Shown here in pieces: positions 8,673-17,144 of a stretch of DNA of 64,000 nucleotides (position 1 is the stretch's first letter; every line of letters starts with the position of its first letter). Below the pieces are notes generated by a model. The model did no database searches, was not told where the DNA came from, and was given only the letters and a program-made list of their open reading frames with translations. A program made the position numbers and the translations under genes. The DNA is from Arthrobacter sp. NtRootA1 (GTDB lineage Bacteria > Actinomycetota > Actinomycetes > Actinomycetales > Micrococcaceae), in assembly GCF_019976975.1 (NCBI RefSeq), contig NZ_AP024630.1, forward strand, positions 1,984,001 to 2,048,000. Reading direction: 5' to 3'.

Positions 8673-8754
8673 GGACTTTCTCGTGACGGATGGTGGCATG
8701 AATTGAGGTCGCCTAGTTTTTGCACTGCCGCCATTGATGCGAGGCGAAATTGCC

Positions 8755-9609
8755 CTATTGGCCCTTATGGGCTCTGCAGGATCCCCACAGTGCTCCGCGG
8801 TTCACGCGGTCGGGGTGGCGTTCGATCATGAATTCGTACAGAGCGAGAGTTGTCGCGGTGCTTCGAATGCCTGCTTCGAAGTCGAGGATGTATTGTCGCG
8901 TAAGTTCGATGTGCTGGGGATCATCGTCCGAGGCGGGGTCCTTGTGACCCGCGACGATCCGGCGGGGTTTCAGGGATTCGACTGTGTCGAGCGCCCTTAG
9001 CCAGGACTTTCGTCCGTCGGCGTCGGACTGAGCCAGCATGAGGTGAACGTTGTTGTAGATGGCATCTCCCGCTACCACAAGCTGGAGATCGGGCACATGC
9101 AGGCAGGTTGTGTTATCCCCATCCGTGTGGTCAAGCCTTATAGGAAGGACCAGGGTTCCATCAACCCTCAACTCTTCGCCATCGGCAAGGGGATTGGCCA
9201 AGACGATGTTGGACGAGATCTGATCGGGAACCAGCGGCCGCCAGAAAGACGAAAGCACCTCCGGGGAAGATTGCTGCCGCATCTCATCAACCACCTCCGG
9301 CAAGGCAACGGCACGGGCGGAGGGGTATTGGCCGAGTAAGTCACCCAAGCCGAACCAATGGTCGCCGTGACCGTGGGTGATGTAGACCGACGTGAGAGGC
9401 TTCCCCAATTCAGAGAGCCATGCAAGCAGGCGGGCGGACTGGGCTCGGGTAAAAAGCGGATCAACAAGGAGCGCTTGGCGCTCGCCAAAAATCAAGGTGC
9501 TCGTTGTAGGGGACCAGTCGCGGACCTGCAGATCCGGCGGGACATCCGGGTTGGTGGTCGGCATCCCGCCAGCGATATGTACTGCATAGTCAAGCGTTGA
9601 TTGCTCCAT
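8755..9609 (-). CDS. MBL-fold metallo-hydrolase
   Basis: A 284-residue metallo-beta-lactamase-fold enzyme. The metal motif THGHGDHW places ligands at His79, His81, Asp83 and His84. Further ligands lie at H160-region LDHTDGDN, VVAGDAIY and VAGHKDP. GAGGAG precedes the ATG. There is no signal peptide. It is similar along its length to the MBL gene at 24073, suggesting a duplicated function. Family members hydrolyse lactones, thioesters or phosphoesters, so the substrate is open. Confidence 0.85.
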   Translation of the reverse strand: MEQSTLDYAVHIAGGMPTTNPDVPPDLQVRDWSPTTSTLIFGERQALLVDPLFTRAQSARLLAWLSELGKPLTSVYITHGHGDHWFGLGDLLGQYPSARAVALPEVVDEMRQQSSPEVLSSFWRPLVPDQISSNIVLANPLADGEELRVDGTLVLPIRLDHTDGDNTTCLHVPDLQLVVAGDAIYNNVHLMLAQSDADGRKSWLRALDTVESLKPRRIVAGHKDPASDDDPQHIELTRQYILDFEAGIRSTATTLALYEFMIERHPDRVNRGALWGSCRAHKGQ

Positions 9610-9630
9610 TGCACTCCTCGAATCAAAAAA

Positions 9631-9645
9631 ATAGGAGACTCCTAT
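9631..9645. promoter_or_regulatory. 15-bp palindrome upstream of the MBL gene
   Basis: ATAGGAG-A-CTCCTAT is a perfect palindrome 22 bp upstream of the MBL start codon. It may be an operator, perhaps for the neighbouring TetR protein. Confidence 0.4.
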
Positions 9646-9761
9646 GACACAGTCATATCACTCATGCCTATGTCGAATCAAGGAAGCTTCGGGAATCTCC
9701 TGCACCGGTAGGGCTGGCTTAAGGACTGGAAGGCTTGCGGTGGCTGTAGTGACTACGTCTG

Positions 9762-10376
9762 TTAGGGGCGGAGCAGGGCCTGAAATTCGGTGACATGGGC
9801 GGCCATGTCGATGGTCGGGTCGTACAGCCACTGCACTTGGAGCCCGCGGAGCATGGCGGTGAGCTGTCGCGCTGTGATTTCAAGGTTGAGGTCGGGCCGG
9901 ATCCTGCCCATGTCGCGCTCACGTTCGAGCTCGCGCTGGATGTCGCTGTTGAACTGGTTGATTCGCTGGAGGGTAAAGGCGTGGGCCGGGTGGTCCGGGC
10001 GGATTCCTTCGGCTTGCATCGTTGCATCCAGCTGGATCAGGCCGGGGATGGCCTCGTTTTCGCGCACGAGTTCCGGGAGGAGGTCGAGCAGGCCGCGTTC
10101 GGCCAATGCTTTTTCCAGGATGGGTCGGTCGTGTTCGCTTTGCCGTTCGAACACGGCCTGCAGCAGGTCCTCCTTGGAAGGGAAGTGGTAGCTCAATGCC
10201 GCGTGACTTACGCCGAGCTCTTCGGCGATCTTTCTGAGCGACAGCCGCTGAAAGCCTTGGGTAGCGAAGACCTCAAAGGCGCGGCTCACGAATTCATCGC
10301 GGCGCTGTTGCCCGTTCGCGTAGGGTCCTCTGGCTTTTGCCTGGCCCGTACCTGACTGCTGCTTCGTGGTTGCCAC
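9762..10376 (-). CDS. TetR-family regulator
   Basis: A 204-residue regulator with an N-terminal TetR HTH (GFQRLSLRKIAEELGVSHAA, then LSYHFPSKEDLL) and a helical ligand domain. The GTG at 10376 has AAGGAG 7 bases upstream and is preferred to the GTG at 10409, which lacks one. It is divergent from the MFS transporter at 10559 and lies upstream of the MBL gene on the same strand. Control of either is plausible. The ligand is unknown. Confidence 0.85.
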   Translation of the reverse strand: MATTKQQSGTGQAKARGPYANGQQRRDEFVSRAFEVFATQGFQRLSLRKIAEELGVSHAALSYHFPSKEDLLQAVFERQSEHDRPILEKALAERGLLDLLPELVRENEAIPGLIQLDATMQAEGIRPDHPAHAFTLQRINQFNSDIQRELERERDMGRIRPDLNLEITARQLTAMLRGLQVQWLYDPTIDMAAHVTEFQALLRP

Positions 10377-10558
10377 CGGCACTCCTTGGTCCTTGGCGGC
10401 GTTTGGCACGCCGATTCAACTTTTCCAGCTTAGCGCGAAAGTTTGCCAACATGAATACTTGCCATAGTGGACAAATTTGGATTACCGTTGATTTACAGCG
10501 CTTCCACTGGACGTGGGACGCGGGTTCCGGGCCCTTGGCCCCTTCAAAGGAGAAGACA

Positions 10559-11848
10559 ATGACTGAATCAACGGCGGTGCAGAAGCGGGCCGTGAACCCC
10601 TGGTGGGTTGGAGTGGTGGCGGGAATGGCGTCCTTCGTGGATGGTGCCGCGCTGACAGGCAATGGATTTGCCTTGGTCATTTATCAGCAAGCTTTAGGCT
10701 TGACCCCCACAGAGATCGGCGTACTGACCAGCGTTTTGACCTTCGGCGTCGCCATCGGAGCACTTTTCGGTGGCCGGTTGGGGGACCGGTTCGGCCGTCG
10801 CCGCGTATTCATTGTCACGATGATGCTGATCGTGCTGGGCTCGCTGGCACCGACTTTTGGCACGGATTTCTGGGTCTTGTTGGCTGGGCTGAGCGTGCTC
10901 GGATTGGCGGTAGGTGCTGACATTCCGGTGTCCTTGGCCACGATTGCGGAAGCCGCGACGGATCAGAACCGTGGCAAGATCCTTGTGATGTCGAATCTGC
11001 TCTGGGGCGTCGGTATCGGCGCGGTCGTGTTGGTCGCCATGTTGACCGGCGGCATGGGAAGGTTTGGTGGTCAAGCAATTTATGGACTGATTGTTGTGGT
11101 CGCCCTCATAGTGCTGCTGCTGCGTTTGACCATTCCCGAGTCGACCAGCTGGCAGACAGCGCGTGACGAGCATCGCCGGGGCGTCCAGACGGTCCGTGCA
11201 CAGCGTACGCATCTGAAGGATCTGCTCAGGGCACCACTGCGGTTCCCGTTCCTGATCCTCATCGCGTTTTTCACACTCGTAAGCGTCCCCGTCCAGCTCT
11301 TTGGTTCCTACGCTGCATACATCGGTGCCAACTTTGGCGGAGTGCCGGTGGAAACCTTCTCCGGATTCATCCTTCTGCTGCTTCCTGTCGCCGTTCTCGT
11401 GCAACTGTTCTTTATGCGGATCGTTGATGGCCGCTTCCGGCTTACCTTCTTCCTCGCCGGTGGTGTGCTTTTCGTCGCGGGCTACCTTGTACCCCTGGTC
11501 TTCGGCATCAATTTGGCGTCTTTGGTCACAACCATTCTATTGGCCGGCATAGGCGGGGTGTTTTGCGGGGAACCCATCTTCCGGGTGTGGGCTAACGAAG
11601 CCTTCCCCACCATGCTTCGATCCACCGGACAGGGCTTCATCTTCGCCGTCGCCCGCGTCGTTCCCGCGCTCCTCCTGGCGCCCGTCCCGGCACTCATCGC
11701 CGCATCACCCCAGACCTTCTTCATTGGCATGGCAGTAATTGCTGCAGCGGGTGTGGCGATCGGTTGGTGGGGCTTCCGCGGCGACAGGGTCGTCAACGAG
11801 TTCGACCACGAGGACGCACCAGTGGACGATGAACACGTCGCCGTCTGA
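10559..11848 (+). CDS. MFS transporter (metabolite/sugar:H+ symporter type)
   Basis: A 429-residue, 12-helix major facilitator. The loop GGRLGDRFGRRRVF is the conserved motif between helices 2 and 3, and GAGIGGV/ILLAGIGGVFCGEPIFRVWANE lies in the C half. AAAGGAG (10546-10552) precedes the ATG. Upstream extension to 10337 is possible in frame but crosses the divergent TetR gene. It heads a probable unit with the serine hydrolase and HSL esterase, so uptake of an ester substrate is inferred. Confidence 0.85.
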   Translation: MTESTAVQKRAVNPWWVGVVAGMASFVDGAALTGNGFALVIYQQALGLTPTEIGVLTSVLTFGVAIGALFGGRLGDRFGRRRVFIVTMMLIVLGSLAPTFGTDFWVLLAGLSVLGLAVGADIPVSLATIAEAATDQNRGKILVMSNLLWGVGIGAVVLVAMLTGGMGRFGGQAIYGLIVVVALIVLLLRLTIPESTSWQTARDEHRRGVQTVRAQRTHLKDLLRAPLRFPFLILIAFFTLVSVPVQLFGSYAAYIGANFGGVPVETFSGFILLLLPVAVLVQLFFMRIVDGRFRLTFFLAGGVLFVAGYLVPLVFGINLASLVTTILLAGIGGVFCGEPIFRVWANEAFPTMLRSTGQGFIFAVARVVPALLLAPVPALIAASPQTFFIGMAVIAAAGVAIGWWGFRGDRVVNEFDHEDAPVDDEHVAV

Positions 11849-11860
11849 ACCCCTACCCCT

Positions 11861-11889
11861 GGTACGGGCTGGACAACCCGGCCCGTACC
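11861..11889 (+). terminator. Attenuator-like hairpin
   Basis: GGTACGGGC (11861-11869) pairs with GCCCGTACC (11881-11889) across an 11-base loop, with outer CCTGG/CCAGG pairs nearby. It lies in the 98-bp gap between the transporter and the serine hydrolase and has no U-tract. Confidence 0.4.
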
Positions 11890-11946
11890 CGCCAGGCCAT
11901 CCTCTAACCGCCGGGCAAAGCAAACCAAGAGACTAAAGGCTAAACA

Positions 11947-13080
11947 ATGACAACGATCCACGCCGATGGGTATGTCGCCGCCGGCTTCCGCGGAGTCGCC
12001 GACACATTTCATGCCAACTTCGACAAGCGCGGAGACACCGGAGCCGCTTGCACCATCTATGTGCACGGCGAGCTCGTTCTGGATCTCTGGGCCGGCAGCT
12101 CCGAGCGCGGACCCTTCACTCGCGACACCCGGAGCGTCCTGTTTTCGGTCAGTAAGGGCATCACCACCATCTGCCTGCTTATGGCCGTTGAGGAAGGGCA
12201 TCTCACCCTCGACGCCCCAGTAGCGCAGTACTGGCCAGAGTTCGCGGTGCACGGCAAAGACACCGTCACAGTTCGCCAGCTGCTGGCCCATCAGGCCGGG
12301 CTGATCGCACCGGAGGAACGGCTCACCATCGAGGACCTCCGTGCCTGGACTCCAGTCACGGAAACCCTCGCTGCTCAGAAACCCCTCTGGACTCCCGGTA
12401 CCTCATTCGCCTACCACGCACTCACAATCGGGTGGCTTGCCGGAGAACTGCTCCGCCGCACCACGGGAAAACGCCCTAGCGAATGGCTTCGCGACCGGAT
12501 CGCCGACCCACTCGGGCTGTCGATGACCTTCGGCGCGGATCCCGATGCGACAGATTTCGCTCCGCTGAGCGACCCACTGCCGAATCAAGCGTCTGCCGTG
12601 GCAGCCCCCGCAGACCTCGACCTGGTGAAACGGATCATGGGAATGAACGGTGCCATCGACGGGATGAACCTGTTCACTACAGCCAACCATCCGGACTTTC
12701 TGTCCTACGAAATGCCTGCGGGGAACCTCGTCGGGACCGCACACGATTTGGCACGGCTCTACTCCGCCACTATCAACGACGTCGACGGGGTACAGCTCCT
12801 GGGACCGGACACCGTCAGTGACGCCCGCCTTCCCCTCTCTGAAGGTGCACCGTTCGTCGGGGTGGACGCAGGCCACCGGTGGGGCACGGGATTCATGATC
12901 GATTCATCCGCTCGAGCCATGGCAGGCCCGGGAAGCTTCGGCCACGACGGAGCCGGCGGCCAACTCGGCTTTGCCAACCCCGAACTCGGCGTGGCCTTCG
13001 GATACCAAACCATCCGTCCAGGCGGCGAACCTGATTACCGCGCAGAAGACCTCTGCCGTGCCCTGCGTGACTGCCTCTAA
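11947..13080 (+). CDS. Serine hydrolase, class C beta-lactamase/EstB-like
   Basis: A 377-residue cytoplasmic serine hydrolase of the penicillin-binding-protein fold. The nucleophile motif S-x-x-K is SVSK at 67-70, a Tyr follows in SFAYHALT, and the C-terminal HDGAGGQ replaces the KTG-type motif. These features fit esterases of family VIII (EstB-type) rather than antibiotic-inactivating enzymes. The leader AAAGGCTAAACAATG is almost repeated before the next gene. A paralogue with the same neighbour type lies at 37894. Its role is probably hydrolysis of short-chain esters. Confidence 0.85.
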   Translation: MTTIHADGYVAAGFRGVADTFHANFDKRGDTGAACTIYVHGELVLDLWAGSSERGPFTRDTRSVLFSVSKGITTICLLMAVEEGHLTLDAPVAQYWPEFAVHGKDTVTVRQLLAHQAGLIAPEERLTIEDLRAWTPVTETLAAQKPLWTPGTSFAYHALTIGWLAGELLRRTTGKRPSEWLRDRIADPLGLSMTFGADPDATDFAPLSDPLPNQASAVAAPADLDLVKRIMGMNGAIDGMNLFTTANHPDFLSYEMPAGNLVGTAHDLARLYSATINDVDGVQLLGPDTVSDARLPLSEGAPFVGVDAGHRWGTGFMIDSSARAMAGPGSFGHDGAGGQLGFANPELGVAFGYQTIRPGGEPDYRAEDLCRALRDCL

Positions 13081-13111
13081 CCACCTATCCAAATCTGAAA
13101 AGGCTAAACAA

Positions 13112-14068
13112 ATGCCACTGGATCCGTTCCTCGAACCCCTCCTTGCCGCACTTCCACCCACGCCGCTGCACATCGACAACTTCGCTGCCTACCGCTCGGA
13201 GGGAAACGCCGGCGCCGACGCAATGGCCGATCAGCTTTGTGAACCGGGACCGGACGTCCGGTCCAAAAGCACCGTGACCATCCCGGTCCAGGGCGGCAGC
13301 ATCGCCCTGGACATCTTCCACCCCCACAGCGACGGACCACACCCGGCACACATCTATATCCACGGCGGTGGATTTATCGCAGGGTCAATCCATACGAAGG
13401 TCATCGACATCATCTGCCGGGAGCGTGCCGTCGAAGCCGATTGCGTTGTCGTTGCAGTCGAATACCGCAAAGCACCCGAACATCCCTTCCCGACCGGGCT
13501 TAACGACTGCTATGAGGCCCTGCAATGGGTCGGCGCACATGCGGAGGAACTGGGTGTGCGGCCTGACTTGATCACTGTTGGGGGTGGCTCCGCGGGGGCG
13601 AACCTGGCCGCCGCCCTTACCCTGAAGGTCCGTAATGAGGGTGGGCCAGCCATTGCATTCCAACTGCTCGAAGTCCCCGCTCTGGACTTCACCTTTTCAA
13701 GCCCGTCCCAAGAAACCTTTGGCACAGGCTACGACCTGACCCGGGATGTCCTCCACATGGTAAGGAGTCATTACCTGACCTCTTCTGACCAAGCGACCGA
13801 GCCGTACGTATCGCCGCTGCTCGCCCCTGACCTTGCAGGTCTTCCCCCGGCACATATCATGTCCGCCGAGTTCGACCCGCTGCGTGATGACGGCGAACGA
13901 TATGCCGCACGTCTCCTCCAGGCGGGAGTGCCCGCAACGTCTTCGCTGCAGCCCGGACACATCCATAGCTCGGCCGCGTTTACCAAGGTCATGCAGTCAG
14001 CCCGGGCCTGGCGCAAAGAAGTACTCGACACCCTGAACCGTGTCCATGCACAAACCCTCACCCCCTAA
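13112..14068 (+). CDS. HSL-family alpha/beta hydrolase (esterase family IV)
   Basis: A 318-residue hormone-sensitive-lipase-type esterase. The oxyanion motif HGGG is at 84-87, the nucleophile motif GGGSAG has Ser160, and the acid and base lie in AEFDPLRDDG and PGHIHSS. The ATG at 13112 begins 31 bp after the serine hydrolase stop. An upstream extension into that gene is possible but lacks support. It is paralogous to the esterase at 45802. Together with the preceding serine hydrolase it probably removes acyl groups from an imported ester. Confidence 0.88.
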   Translation: MPLDPFLEPLLAALPPTPLHIDNFAAYRSEGNAGADAMADQLCEPGPDVRSKSTVTIPVQGGSIALDIFHPHSDGPHPAHIYIHGGGFIAGSIHTKVIDIICRERAVEADCVVVAVEYRKAPEHPFPTGLNDCYEALQWVGAHAEELGVRPDLITVGGGSAGANLAAALTLKVRNEGGPAIAFQLLEVPALDFTFSSPSQETFGTGYDLTRDVLHMVRSHYLTSSDQATEPYVSPLLAPDLAGLPPAHIMSAEFDPLRDDGERYAARLLQAGVPATSSLQPGHIHSSAAFTKVMQSARAWRKEVLDTLNRVHAQTLTP

Positions 14069-14221
14069 ATGGGAAAGGGCCTTGACGGAACCACTGCTTT
14101 GGAATTGGGGTGGTCAGCCGCAGCTATCAGTTCCAGTTGCTGTCAGTTCAGGAGGTCGCGGCTCTAGCCGCGGTAGCGCACCTAGAACAGGCCATGCCGA
14201 AGCCGTCAAATCGAGGAAACC

Positions 14222-14779
14222 ATGGCAACCATGAATGACGTCGCGGCCGTCGCTGGGGTCTCCGGGGCGACGGTATCGCGCGTCGTGAACGGAATAGTGC
14301 CGGTCAACCCGACAACCAGAAGGCGCGTTGAGCAAGCCATCAGGCAAGTGGGTTACCAGCACAACAAGGTTGCGAGATCACTTGCCGGCGGGCGAACAAT
14401 GACTATCGGCCTTGCAGTCCCCATCGAGAACTTTCCGGTTTTCGGTTCTATTACAAGCGCCGTTGTCCGGGCCGCCACCCAGCATCGATTCGCCGTGCTG
14501 ATCGGGGAATGGAGCGAAGACCCGGAACAACACGGCAAGACCGTCACCATGTTCCTGGAACACAGAGTCGAGGGGATAGTGATCGCGGGCCAAAATCTGT
14601 GTCCCGCACCCGAATTCCTTGCGAACCGGACGCCCATCGTCCACATCGAAACAAACCTGGAGCCGAATGAGCTTGCGGCAGTTGAAAATGGCTGCCAGAA
14701 TCAATCCCGATTGAGCTCAGAAACGGTCGAACGGCTCCTGAGGCGTATACGGCATCCCTGCCTTTCCTGCGCCGTATAA
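14222..14779 (+). pseudogene. Truncated LacI-family regulator
   Basis: A LacI HTH (MNDVAAVAGVSGATVSRVVNG) and hinge are intact, and the effector domain begins normally (TMTIGLAVPIENFPVFGSI). The reading frame stops at 185 residues, against about 340 in the family, and the last 35 residues do not look like LacI. The downstream 220 bp to 15000 shows no resumed domain. It may be a decayed gene. A short DNA-binding protein that still represses the preceding esterase unit cannot be excluded. Confidence 0.7.
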
Positions 14780-14999
14780 CCGCAACGGGCTTAAGCACGG
14801 AGATCCGCCTGGCCGCCGTGTTCCGTGCCGGGGCTCCAGCCGTGCAAAGCGCCGACCGGGGCGATCTCCCTTATGGAGTGCCGCCAAGCTCCGGTTGATC
14901 CATGGGGAAGTCTGCAGTTATCTTCCGAAACCGACAAGGACGATCCTCGCCTGGGAAGGGTTTCTTTGAATGGGGAGAAACTTCCTTCAGCGTTCTTCG

Positions 15000-15587
15000 C
15001 TACGCGCTCATCGCCGCCCGGCGACGCCTGGATGCACGCAGGTTGGCGGCGTTACCGCAAATCTGCAGGTCGTGCCAGACGCTGTTGTTGTTGTTCGTGT
15101 TGTCATAGAAAGCGACAGAGCATTTCTCGTTCTTGCACAGCTTCAATCGCCGCCAGCGATCCATCTGGTCTTCGCGGCTAATCTCATAGAGAGCCGCCGA
15201 GATGACCCAAGAGACGTCCTTGCCTTTGGGTACAATCTTCACCGCCCCCGACTTGTCCATGGTCACCGCGAGGGACCCGCGTATGTCCTGGGGGGCCCAG
15301 TCCGGAGGTACGCCGGCTCCGTTGAGGTGGAACTGTAAGTTGTCACGCAGTTGCTGCAGGCGAACGAGTCCGGCGGTATCAACCTCGATAACAGGGGCAT
15401 TCATACCGGAGAGTCGTGCCCATTCTTTCAGCGCGGCCGCTAGCCAGGCGTTTGCCGATGAAGGGCTTGACAGCAGGTCCGGCTGAAGGGGCCTGCCGGC
15501 CGAACGGGTATTCAGGATCTCTTGGACCAAGACGAGGGGACTCGCGACGACGCGGTCTGTGTATCGCTGGCTGGCCAGTAGTGACAT
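15000..15587 (-). CDS. CGNR zinc-finger (ABATE-type) protein
   Basis: A 195-residue protein. The C terminus carries the CGNR signature: CKNEKCSVAFYD, WHDLQICGNAANL and RASRRRR, giving a four-Cys zinc site. The N-terminal part matches the stress-induced ABATE-type region (LVQEILNTRSAG onward). Such proteins are thought to bind DNA or RNA as transcription regulators, but few have been studied. The ATG at 15587 has no Shine-Dalgarno; TATACT ends 6 bases upstream, which would suit a leaderless mRNA. It lies downstream of the TetR gene on the same strand. Confidence 0.82.
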   Translation of the reverse strand: MSLLASQRYTDRVVASPLVLVQEILNTRSAGRPLQPDLLSSPSSANAWLAAALKEWARLSGMNAPVIEVDTAGLVRLQQLRDNLQFHLNGAGVPPDWAPQDIRGSLAVTMDKSGAVKIVPKGKDVSWVISAALYEISREDQMDRWRRLKLCKNEKCSVAFYDNTNNNNSVWHDLQICGNAANLRASRRRRAAMSA

Positions 15588-15651
15588 AGGGATAGTATAC
15601 AAGCTCCTGTCATCAGCAGTAGCCGATGGCGATTTTATCGCGGGGGTGCAA

Positions 15652-16242
15652 TCAGGCGGATGGGCGGACCGCACGCAGGGCGCGGTCATAAAGGTCGAAT
15701 ACATCGACCCGCCCACGCAGCTGCACCCATTCGTGAAACGCCACTTGCAGGCAGGTGATAGCCGTAGCGGTGATTGCTCGCGCCTCGAATGCCCGGTGGT
15801 CGGAGGCTTTCAGGCGCTGTTCGACCAAGGGGGAAAGGAGGTCCTGCCAGCGGGCCTGCTTTTCGGCATGTCCGGCGCGCAGTGATTCGTTGCCGAAGAG
15901 CAGTGTGACTACCTCCAGGCGTCGATCGGGGCTGGACTCGATCTCTTCGAGCACATGAAATGCAGCGCGCAGGGACGTCCAGGCATCCTCGCGGGCCGGG
16001 CGCTGCGCGAACCGGGCGGCGATCATTTCGCCCTGTTCGGACAGGCCGCTAAGTGCAAGATCTTCCTTGGTTCGGAAGTAGTTGAACAAAGTGCGGCGGG
16101 AAACTCCGGCCGCCGCCGCAACCTCGTCGACAGTGGTGGCGTCGTATCCCTTGGCGGAAAAAAGTTCGAAGGCCGTACGGGCCAATAGGGAGCGCACTAC
16201 AGTGCGCGTCTGTTCACGGATGGGCGACAACTTCTGGACCAT
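15652..16242 (-). CDS. TetR-family regulator
   Basis: A 196-residue regulator. The HTH reads GYDATTVDEVAAAAGVSRRT and LFNYFRTKEDL, followed by a helical ligand-binding domain. The ATG at 16242 has no ribosome site, and TACAAT ends 6 bases before it, again suggesting a leaderless transcript. It is divergent from the SDR/aldehyde dehydrogenase pair with only 73 bp between starts, so it probably represses those genes. Confidence 0.85.
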   Translation of the reverse strand: MVQKLSPIREQTRTVVRSLLARTAFELFSAKGYDATTVDEVAAAAGVSRRTLFNYFRTKEDLALSGLSEQGEMIAARFAQRPAREDAWTSLRAAFHVLEEIESSPDRRLEVVTLLFGNESLRAGHAEKQARWQDLLSPLVEQRLKASDHRAFEARAITATAITCLQVAFHEWVQLRGRVDVFDLYDRALRAVRPSA

Positions 16243-16278
16243 GCACTCATTGTACAGGTATTTACGGTGAGCAATCAG

Positions 16279-16308
16279 TTGCACGGAGTGCAGAAATGTG
16301 CGTACGAT
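16279..16308 (+). promoter_or_regulatory. SDR promoter with embedded palindrome
   Basis: TTGCAC (16279-16284), an 18-bp spacer and TACGAT (16303-16308) form a promoter ending 7 bases before the SDR ATG. The palindrome TGCAC-GGA-GTGCA (16280-16292) overlaps the -35 box and is a candidate site for the divergent TetR. The predicted transcript starts at or next to the ATG. Confidence 0.5.
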
Positions 16309-16315
16309 GTATGGC

Positions 16316-17122
16316 ATGAGCAAAATCGACTATTCCAAACAGACCACCATCGTCACCGGCGCAAGCTCCGGGCTTGGCGCCGAGTTTGCGCGTCAGCTAG
16401 CTGGTCGCGGCTCGAATCTTGTGCTTGTCGCCCGACGGGCCGACCGTCTTCAGGGCCTGGCAGAGGAACTGACCCGCATCCACGGCGTCACCGTGACCAC
16501 CGTGGCCCGGGACCTGGGTCGCCCCAACGCCGGCCGCGAACTCCGTGCCGAACTCGAGTCCCGGGGCATCTACGCAACCGGGCTGGTCAACAATGCTGGT
16601 TTCGGCACTCACAATTCCTTCGAGAGCGAGGACCCTGAGCGACTTCAGGACATGATCGCGCTGAACGTCGGGGCACTCGTCGACCTCAGTCACGCGTACT
16701 TCGAGCCGCTGGCCGCGGCCAAAAACGGCGTGTTGATCAACGTTGCAAGCCTGCTCGGCTTTCAGCCGACGCCCTACATGAGCGTGTATGGCGCAACAAA
16801 GGCGTTCGTCCTCAACTTCACCGAAGGCCTGTGGGCGGAGGCCCAGGGCACGGGGTTGAGGGTTCTCGCCGTTTGCCCGGGCGCAATGGACACCGAGTTC
16901 TTCGATGCTGCCGGCAGCCAAACGGCCGACTTCGGCTCGAGCCGTCTGACCCCTGAGGCTGTCGTCAACAAGGCCCTCGCAACCTTGGATCGGCGCTCCG
17001 CGCCCCCTTCAGTCATCACTAACGGCCGGCCGCTCGCCCTCCTTACCAAGGTACTCACGCGCCGCCATGGCGCCCGGGTAATGGGCGGCCTCGCACGCCG
17101 GCAACTGGCATCCACACACTAA
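16316..17122 (+). CDS. Short-chain dehydrogenase/reductase
   Basis: A 268-residue classical SDR. The cofactor motif TGASSGLG is near residue 14, NNAG follows at about 92, and the catalytic set is S in INVASLLG and YGATK. The Arg of LVLVARR suggests NADP preference. The ATG at 16316 was chosen over one 18 bases upstream because the SDR fold begins directly after it. The next gene, 22 bp downstream, is an aldehyde dehydrogenase. An alcohol-to-aldehyde-to-acid pathway is a reasonable inference. Confidence 0.85.
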   Translation: MSKIDYSKQTTIVTGASSGLGAEFARQLAGRGSNLVLVARRADRLQGLAEELTRIHGVTVTTVARDLGRPNAGRELRAELESRGIYATGLVNNAGFGTHNSFESEDPERLQDMIALNVGALVDLSHAYFEPLAAAKNGVLINVASLLGFQPTPYMSVYGATKAFVLNFTEGLWAEAQGTGLRVLAVCPGAMDTEFFDAAGSQTADFGSSRLTPEAVVNKALATLDRRSAPPSVITNGRPLALLTKVLTRRHGARVMGGLARRQLASTH

Positions 17123-17144
17123 TCAACGGCTCGAAGGAACTTCC

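Larger units (their letters stand above)
8385..8754. other. Gene-free stretch with two large hairpins
   Basis: This is the 370-bp convergent gap between the TDT transporter and the MBL hydrolase. No credible gene is present. It holds a long interrupted hairpin (8570-8621) followed 13 bp later by a perfect 16-bp stem (8635-8672), listed separately. Confidence 0.7.

Noticed and set aside
11947..13080. Reading as an antibiotic-resistance beta-lactamase
   Set aside because: No signal peptide, and the C-terminal motif is HDGAGGQ rather than KTG. The context is catabolic, so an EstB-type esterase fits better; the same applies at 37894.
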